In this document: in pieces, positions 58,485 through 64,000 of the stretch | How positions within the stretch are numbered: position 1 is the stretch's first letter | Layout of the letters: every line of letters starts with the position of its first letter | Source: Buchnera aphidicola (Cinara curvipes) | GTDB lineage: Bacteria > Pseudomonadota > Gammaproteobacteria > Enterobacterales > Enterobacteriaceae | DNA length: 64,000 bases | Reading direction: 5' to 3' | NCBI RefSeq assembly: GCF_900698915.1 | Contig: NZ_LR217710.1 | Coordinates: forward strand, 1-64,000 | Translations under genes and position numbers: made by a program | Notes under the pieces: model-generated | The model's database searches: none | Told to the model about the DNA's origin: nothing | Seen by the model: the letters and a program-made list of their open reading frames with translations, nothing else

Positions 58485-58751
58485 ATGAACCAAGAATTTT
58501 TAATTACATTATTTCAGGATTCTATTAAATTTGCTTTATTATTATCTTCACCGTGTCTGCTATCTGCTTTATTAAGCGGTGTTTTGATTAGTATTTTTCA
58601 ATCATCTGTACAAATTAATGAACCAACATTCTCTTTTATACCAAAAATTATATCAGTATTTTTTTCTTTTATAGTATTTGGACCTTGGATGTTACAATTA
58701 ACCCTTAATTATATAAAAAATATTTTTCATATAATATCACTTATTAATTAA
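58485..58751 (+). CDS. fliQ: Flagellar export gate protein FliQ
   Basis: 88 residues (89 in E. coli) with two membrane segments and the conserved ISIFQSSVQINEPTFSFIPKIISVF and FGPWML. The start at 58485 (MNQEFLITLF) is preferred because GGA lies 8 bases upstream; an in-frame ATG at 58476 would add three residues. Confidence 0.95.
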   Translation: MNQEFLITLFQDSIKFALLLSSPCLLSALLSGVLISIFQSSVQINEPTFSFIPKIISVFFSFIVFGPWMLQLTLNYIKNIFHIISLIN

Positions 58752-58756
58752 TAACC

Positions 58757-59545
58757 ATGATAAACAATTTATTTTACCACTTTATTCCTGTAGTTACAAG
58801 TAAAATTGTATTAATAATGACTCGAATTTTTTCAGTATTAAATTATTCTAAAATATTTAATAATATGCATGTTAATATAACTACAAAAATTATTTTAGTT
58901 TATTTAATTAGCAATTTATTAACTCCATTTATCTCTGATTTTCAGTATAGTATTTATACTATAGATTTTTTTGTTGCTTTATTTTATCAAGTATTAATAG
59001 GAATTATGATTGGTTTTTTACTTCAGTGTTTATCTGTTTGTATGATTTTTATTGGAGAAATTATTAGTTCTCAAACTGGTTTATCTTTTTCTGTTTTTTT
59101 TAATTTAGGTTATAGTTTTTATTCTGTTGTTATATCACGTATATTAAATATTTTTTTTTTATTTTTATTTTTTATATACAACGCTCATCTGAATTTAGTT
59201 GTTTTTTTAGTAAAAAGTTTTTATGTATTTCCTTTACATGAGAAATTTGTTGATCAAAGTGTTTTTTTTTCTCTTATAAAATTTTTTAGTAATATTTTTA
59301 TTAGTGGAATACGAAGTGTTTTACCTATCTTATTTTTTTTTTTAATTTTCTATATAGCATTTATGATGTTTAACCGTTTATCACCTAATTCATCATTATT
59401 TTCTTCTTTTTTAATTATTATTTTTATTTGTGGTTTAATTTTATTAAAATATTCTATTTATCATTTATATTTTTTAGGTAAATTTATTATTAAACACTTA
59501 TTTAATTATTTAAAAGATTATATTGTACAATACCTTTCTAATTAA
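58757..59545 (+). CDS. fliR: Flagellar export gate protein FliR
   Basis: 262 residues (261 in E. coli), multi-spanning and Phe-rich. Family features include VALFYQVLIGIMIGFLLQCLSVCMIFIGEIISSQTGLSFS and the late segment AFMMFNRLSPN. It ends the fli operon. flhA and flhB, which complete the gate, are not in this window. Confidence 0.95.
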   Translation: MINNLFYHFIPVVTSKIVLIMTRIFSVLNYSKIFNNMHVNITTKIILVYLISNLLTPFISDFQYSIYTIDFFVALFYQVLIGIMIGFLLQCLSVCMIFIGEIISSQTGLSFSVFFNLGYSFYSVVISRILNIFFLFLFFIYNAHLNLVVFLVKSFYVFPLHEKFVDQSVFFSLIKFFSNIFISGIRSVLPILFFFLIFYIAFMMFNRLSPNSSLFSSFLIIIFICGLILLKYSIYHLYFLGKFIIKHLFNYLKDYIVQYLSN

Positions 59546-59644
59546 TTATATTTGTTATATATAAATATTTTAAAAATTTTAATTTATTCATATAAATAGT
59601 ATTTTTTTTATATTGTAAAATAAAATATTTATAAAATATTATTT

Positions 59645-59669
59645 CTGGAGATCTAAAATAGATCTCCAG
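59645..59669. terminator. bidirectional terminator between fliR and rpmG
   Basis: Perfect 10-bp stem CTGGAGATCT and AGATCTCCAG with a 5-base loop, A/T runs on both sides, between convergent operons. Confidence 0.8.
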
Positions 59670-59708
59670 TAAAAAATAAAATTATAAGTATTTGATCCTA
59701 TATTTTAA

Positions 59709-59876
59709 TTATTTTATTTTTTTTTCTTCATATAAATAATGTTTTTTTAATATTGGATCATATTTTTTGAGTTTTAATTTATTAACTTGATTTCTTTTAT
59801 TTTTAGTAGTAGTGTAATAATGTTTACTTCCGCTTGTAGAAATTAATTTTATTTTAATTCTGTTGCTTTTAGCCAT
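59709..59876 (-). CDS. rpmG: 50S ribosomal protein L33
   Basis: 55 residues, equal to E. coli. It starts [28 protein letters not shown], continues LKLKKYDP and ends YEEKKIK (YKEAKIK in E. coli). It lies 12 bases after rpmB on the minus strand, the usual rpmB-rpmG pair. The end runs through a 9-A tract that is in frame. Confidence 0.96.
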   Translation of the reverse strand: MAKSNRIKIKLISTSGSKHYYTTTKNKRNQVNKLKLKKYDPILKKHYLYEEKKIK

Positions 59877-59888
59877 TTTTTTCTCTTT

Positions 59889-60110
59889 TTATATAATATA
59901 TTTTTTATATATTTCTGAAATTCCAAATTTATTTATCATCCTTAATCCTTTTGCTGATATTCTTATTCTGACTGATTTTTTTTCCTCAGGAATCCAAAAT
60001 TTATGATATTGTATATTTAAAGAAAATTTTTTTTTAGTAGCATTCATTGAATGTGAACGATTTTGTCCTAACATTGATTTTTTTTTAGTAATTTGACATA
60101 TTTTTGACAT
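59889..60110 (-). CDS. rpmB: 50S ribosomal protein L28
   Basis: 73 residues starting [11 protein letters not shown] (E. coli MSRVCQVTGKR). It has [36 protein letters not shown]. An in-frame ATG 9 bases upstream (60119) exists, but homology favours 60110. It is slightly shorter at the C terminus than E. coli (78). Confidence 0.96.
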   Translation of the reverse strand: MSKICQITKKKSMLGQNRSHSMNATKKKFSLNIQYHKFWIPEEKKSVRIRISAKGLRMINKFGISEIYKKYII

Positions 60111-60192
60111 AGTTATCATCTCATATTTTTTTAAATTATTAATATAAATTAAAATTAAACATTTATTTATTACTATATTATTTTTTTAAATT

Positions 60193-60747
60193 TTAATAAT
60201 TTTTTTGAAACTTATTTTTTTTTTTATATCTATCAATTGAATTTTTAATTTCTAATTTTGCTTCTTTTGCGTTTTTCCATCCTTTTATTATTACTGTTTT
60301 ATTTTTCTCTAATTTTTTATAGTTTTTAAAAAAATGAATAATTTGTTTTTTTAATAAAATAGATAACTGATCTATATCATGAATATTTATATATTCTTGT
60401 GTAATTTTTTTGTGTGGAACAGCTATAATTTTCTGATCTTCTCCTGATTCATCCTCCATATTTAATAATCCTATTGGATTACATCGAATTATTGATTTCG
60501 GTTGAATAGGGTAAGGAGTAGGTATTAATATATCTAATGGATCTCCATCAAGAGAAAGAGTTTTATTAATAAATCCATAGTTGCAAGGATAAAACATAGT
60601 TGTAGGTATAAATCTATCTACATATAACATAAAATAAGATTTATGTAATTCATATTTAACTGGACTAGAATAAGCTGGAATTTCAATAATTCCATATATA
60701 TCATCAGGAATATTTTTTCCTGCTGGTATTTGAGTAAAATTTTTCAT
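60193..60747 (-). CDS. ppa: Inorganic pyrophosphatase
   Basis: Hydrolyses pyrophosphate, driving biosynthetic reactions. It has 184 residues (176 in E. coli). The active site is intact: KYELHKSYFMLYVDRF, FYPCNYGFINKTLSLDGDPLDILIPT (Asp-Gly-Asp-Pro-Leu-Asp), GEDQKIIAVPH. The C-terminal tail is extended by Lys-rich residues. About 73 bases separate it from rpmB. Confidence 0.97.
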   Translation of the reverse strand: MKNFTQIPAGKNIPDDIYGIIEIPAYSSPVKYELHKSYFMLYVDRFIPTTMFYPCNYGFINKTLSLDGDPLDILIPTPYPIQPKSIIRCNPIGLLNMEDESGEDQKIIAVPHKKITQEYINIHDIDQLSILLKKQIIHFFKNYKKLEKNKTVIIKGWKNAKEAKLEIKNSIDRYKKKNKFQKNY

Positions 60748-61004
60748 ATTTTTGAATGTAATATTTTTTAAACATAAAAATTTACTTTTTAGAATAATAA
60801 ATTTTTAGTTATAAAAGTTTTTAAGGTAAGTATTATTATTTAATTTTATTTTTATAAATTTATAAAAATAGTATTTGTATATATAGATATTTATTAAAAA
60901 TAAAAAGTAAATTATATATTATAATGTATAATAAAATTTATTTAAAAAATATATATTTATATTTTTTTATTTTTTATTTATATATATTTAATTAAGGATT
61001 TGTA

Positions 61005-62351
61005 ATGTTATCTTCTTATAATATACAACAAGATTTAAATATTTTAATTAGTAATATACAGCAAGCATTATTATATTTAAAGAAAAATGTTTCAAGTGGA
61101 ATGATTATAATAAAAAAAACATATTCTTTAATTATTTCTAGTAGATATGGAATTATAGATAATATTGAATCATTTAATTATGTTAGTAGTTTAGTAACCA
61201 TATATAATAATTTTCGTCAATCTTCTGTTTTTTCTAATAAAATATCTTTTTTAGAAATTTGTAAATCGATTGATAGATCTATCAGTATATCTAAATATAC
61301 AGAAATGGATAAATGTTTTGGATTACCTGATATAAATTTATTATTTGATCATAAAAAAAAAATAAATTTATTTTTTCCTAAATTATTTAATTTAGATGAA
61401 ATAAAGAATTTAGTAGATTTAACTAATTCTGCAGCTTTAAATTTTGATTCTAAAGTTATTAATATAGAAGGATCAGTTTTTGAATATTCAATTGATATAA
61501 ATATTTTAGGAAATAGTTTAGGTTGGATAGATTCTTATTTGTCTACATGCAATTATTTATCTAGTCATGTTATTGCACGTTATAAAAATTTTATGGAAAG
61601 AGATTTTAGTTATTCAGTATCAAGAGATTTTAATGATTTAGATGATCCTGAAAAAGTAGGTCAAGATAGTGCTAAGAAAAGTATTGCAAGATTAAATTCA
61701 AAGAAGATATCTACACAGATTTCTCCTGTTATATTTATTTCTGACATTGCCAATGAATTATTTTCTTATTTAATCGATGCTATTAATGGGTATTCTGTAT
61801 ATAAAAAATCATCTTTTTTATTATGTTATTTAAATAAAAAAATATTTCCTTTTTGGCTAAATATTTTTGAAGATCCTTTTATAAATAAAGGTTTATCATC
61901 CCGTTTATTTGATAATGAAGGTGTAGCAACAAAAAAGAGAAAAATTATAGAAAATGGTATTTTAAAAACATGGTTATTAGATACTTATTCATCAAATAAA
62001 TTAAATATAGAAAATACAGGACATTCTGGAGGAATATATAACTGGATAGTATCTAGCACGCAATTAACTCAATCATTTGATGATATTTTACATACTATGA
62101 ATCGAGGTGTTTTAATAACAGAATTATTAGGCGATAGTATAAATATAATTACTGGCAATTATTCATTTGGAATTTGTGGTTTTTGGATTGAAGATGGAAT
62201 AATAAAATATCCTATTCATGGAATTACTATATCTGGTAATCTAATTAATACATGGAATAATATTATATTAATAGCTAATGATATTAATAAAAAAAATAAT
62301 ATTCAATGTTCTTCAGTATTGATTGACAAAATACAAATTTCTGGATATTAA
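61005..62351 (+). CDS. tldE: Metalloprotease subunit TldE (PmbA)
   Basis: 448 residues (450 in E. coli). Partner of TldD in a heterodimeric zinc protease known for microcin B17 maturation and CcdA turnover; its job in a symbiont is unknown. Family features: YGIIDNIESFNY, a conserved RDFNDLDDPEKVGQDSAKKSIARLNSKKI, SSRLFDNEGVATKKRKIIENGILKTWLLDTYSSNK, NTGHSGGIYNW, and GNYSFGICGFWIEDGIIKYPIHGITISGNL. AAGGA precedes the start. tldD is not in the window. Confidence 0.96.
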   Translation: MLSSYNIQQDLNILISNIQQALLYLKKNVSSGMIIIKKTYSLIISSRYGIIDNIESFNYVSSLVTIYNNFRQSSVFSNKISFLEICKSIDRSISISKYTEMDKCFGLPDINLLFDHKKKINLFFPKLFNLDEIKNLVDLTNSAALNFDSKVINIEGSVFEYSIDINILGNSLGWIDSYLSTCNYLSSHVIARYKNFMERDFSYSVSRDFNDLDDPEKVGQDSAKKSIARLNSKKISTQISPVIFISDIANELFSYLIDAINGYSVYKKSSFLLCYLNKKIFPFWLNIFEDPFINKGLSSRLFDNEGVATKKRKIIENGILKTWLLDTYSSNKLNIENTGHSGGIYNWIVSSTQLTQSFDDILHTMNRGVLITELLGDSINIITGNYSFGICGFWIEDGIIKYPIHGITISGNLINTWNNIILIANDINKKNNIQCSSVLIDKIQISGY

Positions 62352-62395
62352 TATTTAATCTGAATAAATTTATATATTTAATATATTTTATACTA

Positions 62396-62772
62396 ATGAA
62401 GTTGATCTATAAGCCGGGTTCTGTTAAAAACAGTCATTTATCTAGATTAATAATTGCTTATTAATTCTTAGCGGTCTACCCGGAGAGGTTTTATGCGGGT
62501 ACATTCTCCTACTTGACCTTGCTCCTAGTGGAGTTTACCATGCCAAATTTGTTACCAAATTTTGCGGTGCGCTTTTACCGCACCATTTCACCTTTTCCTA
62601 TTAAAATATTTTTTATTTATTAATAATAAATATTTTATATTGGTAGTTTATTTTCTGTTGTACTTTTCGTAAGATTTCTCTTCCCAGGTGTTACCTGGCA
62701 CTATACCCGTTGGAGCCCGGACTTTCCTCTGTTTAATAAATTTAATTATACAGCGACTGTTCAATCAACTTC
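62396..62772 (-). ncRNA. rnpB: RNase P RNA (M1 RNA)
   Basis: About 377 bases on the minus strand. Recognisable conserved regions in order: 5' end GAAGTTGATTGAACAGTCGC, GAGGAAAGTCCGGGCTCC, GCCAGGTAACACCTGG, ACAGAAAATAAACTACC, GGTGCGGTAAAAGCGCACCGC, GGTAAACTCCACTAGGAGCAAG, and the 3' ACAGAACCCGGCTTATAG. The 5' GAAGTTGAT pairs with the 3' ATCAACTTC (P1). Its GC content is far above the neighbours. The 5' twelve bases overlap the last codons and stop of rsmI. It works with rnpA (7.5 kb). Confidence 0.97.
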
Positions 62773-63626
62773 ATTATATTTTTTTTTAATTATATTATTA
62801 TATAGTATATTTTTATTGAAACCACATATTTTTGCAGTTATTTTTATAGCTGTACTTTTTTTCATTTCTTTTTTTAAGATATTAAAAATATTTAATATTT
62901 TAGAAGATAAAATATTATCTTTATTTTTTTTTTTTCCATCAATTAGGATAGTTATTTCTCCTTTTTCCCAATAGATGTTATTTTCTATAATATTAAGTAT
63001 TTCTTTTACAGTGCCTTTTTTTATATTTTCCCATTTTTTAGTCAATTCTTTTGCAATGACTATTTTTCTTTTTGAACCCATTATTTTTTTTATTAACTTT
63101 ATTGTATGAATTAACCTTTTTGGTGATTCATATAAAATAATTGTACGTATTTCTTTGCATAAAGAATTTATTTTCTTTTCACATGATTTTTGTTTTTTTG
63201 GCAAAAATCCTTCATAACAGAATTGATTAGTTTTTAAACCTGAAGCACTGAGAGCTGTAATTGCTGCACAAGCTCCTGGTAAAGGAACAACTCGAATATT
63301 ATTATAATACGCATGTTTAACTAATAAATAACCTGGATCGTTAATAACAGGAGTTCCTGCGTTTGAAACAATTGCAATATTTTTACCATTATTTAACATG
63401 ATAATATATTTATTTTTTTTTTCTTTTTCATTACATGTATTTAATTTTAATAGTTTGTTTTTAATAGAAAAATATTTTAATAAAATAGATGTATGTTTTA
63501 TGTTTTCAGAAATAATATAATCAACTTTTTTTAAAATATTAATTGATCTATATGTTATATCTAATAAATTTCCAATAGGAGTGGGAACAATATATAATAA
63601 ACCAATATTATTTTTTTTTTATACAT
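62761..63626 (-). CDS. rsmI: 16S rRNA C1402 2'-O-methyltransferase RsmI, frame broken at an A10 tract near the start
   Basis: SAM enzyme acting on C1402 of 16S rRNA. The ATG (63624-63626) reads Met-Tyr-Lys-Lys-Lys and runs out of frame through ten A (plus strand T, 63611-63620). One extra A gives MYKKKNNIGLLYIVPTPIGNL, matching E. coli QLYIVPTPIGNLADIT. The rest of the frame has SENIKHTSILLKYFSI (EDTRHTGLLLQHFGI in E. coli), NIAIVSNAGTPVINDPGYLLV, VVPLPGACAAITALSASGL, FCYEGFLPKK and AKELTKKWENI. In the long frame a TAA directly precedes the A tract and no ATG, GTG or TTG occurs before 63399, after the first quarter of the protein. The end overlaps rnpB. Confidence 0.9.
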
Positions 63627-63928
63627 GATATTTAATTTACCCAATTTTATTTATTTTAGTTAATTATAATAGAATTAATTTTTTATTTTTAATAAATTAT
63701 TTAATATTATTAATATTTTATTTATAATTTATTATATTAACATTTTTATTATATCATATGTTTAATAAACATAATGTATTTCTAAATAATTAATAATATT
63801 TTTTTATTTATTAAAATTAAATTATATTTATTTAAATGTAAAAATTTTATTAGTGATTCTATTTATATAAAAAATTTATTTAATATTATTTTTTAGTAAA
63901 AAATATTGTTATTTAAGGAGAAGAAATA
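63627..63928. other. 302-base spacer between divergent rsmI and fabB
   Basis: A/T-only sequence, no gene recognised. It should contain the promoters of both genes. It ends with a strong AAGGAG ribosome-binding site (63915-63920) for fabB. Confidence 0.6.
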
Positions 63929-64000
63929 TTGAAAAGAGCGGTAATTACAGGTTTTGGAATTATTTCTAGTATTGGTAGTTTAGAAAAAAAAATTGTTAGA
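63929..64000 (+). CDS. fabB: 3-oxoacyl-ACP synthase I, N-terminal part (cut by the window end)
   Basis: Starts with TTG at 63929, eight bases after AAGGAG. The 24 visible codons read as KRAVITGFGIISSIGSLEKK after the initiator, matching E. coli FabB MKRAVITGLGIVSSIG. Beta-ketoacyl synthase of fatty-acid elongation. FabF also begins with a similar motif, but MKRAVITG is characteristic of FabB. Confidence 0.85.
   Translation, partial: MKRAVITGFGIISSIGSLEKKIVR

Overview
The window is an extremely AT-rich, tightly packed piece of a gammaproteobacterial endosymbiont chromosome. Proteins align best, from memory, to Enterobacteriaceae. Together with the gene order (mnmG, gyrB-dnaN-dnaA, rpmH-rnpA-yidC-mnmE, groESL-efp-dnaC, rpoC-rpoB-rplLJAK-nusG-secE-tRNAs, metF-argBGH, rpoD-dnaG-rpsU, ligA, gltX, fli cluster, ppa, rsmI, fabB) this points strongly to Buchnera aphidicola, the primary symbiont of aphids, from a lineage reduced further than the pea-aphid strain. 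There are no mobile elements, phage genes or CRISPR arrays. The code is standard (TGA is used as a stop). The window seems to start at the conventional chromosome start next to mnmG.

Layout. 1-7.3 kb: mnmG, then gyrB, dnaN and a dnaA whose 5' third is eroded by stop codons; the ATP synthase operon that lies between mnmG and gyrB in other Buchnera is missing. 7.3-18 kb: ribosome, membrane and tRNA-modification genes, the groE operon behind a heat-shock promoter, efp, dnaC, rsmD, ftsY and rpoH. 18-33.4 kb: metE, then the long minus-strand RNA polymerase and ribosomal protein block ending in secE and four tRNAs. 33.9-38.5 kb: metF, a degraded argB, argG and argH. 39-46.5 kb: the rpsU-dnaG-rpoD operon, tsaD, cca and a crr without its catalytic histidines. 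46.7-50 kb: ligA without BRCT, two tRNAs and gltX. 50.5-59.5 kb: a flagellar export and basal-body cluster (fliE, fliF-J, fliM-R). 59.7-64 kb: rpmG, rpmB, ppa, tldE, the RNase P RNA, rsmI and the start of fabB.

Core information processing is kept almost whole. Methionine synthesis (metE, metF) and the last two steps of arginine synthesis (argG, argH) are also kept. The flagellar genes retain the export gate, ATPase and MS ring, but the rotor-switch proteins have lost motor features, which fits a protein-export role rather than motility.

I did not find a new biological system. The most notable signal is a recurring one: ftsY, fliJ and rsmI are each broken by the same lesion, a run of exactly ten A close to the start codon where eleven would restore the frame. 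The rest of each reading frame is well conserved, so these genes are probably expressed through polymerase slippage at poly(A). Further long in-frame A tracts occur in rplA (15), fliN (14), rsmD (13), gyrB (12) and nusG (11). The other main theme is decay of pathways caught part-way: dnaA domain I, argB, crr, the HD domain of cca, and fliM.
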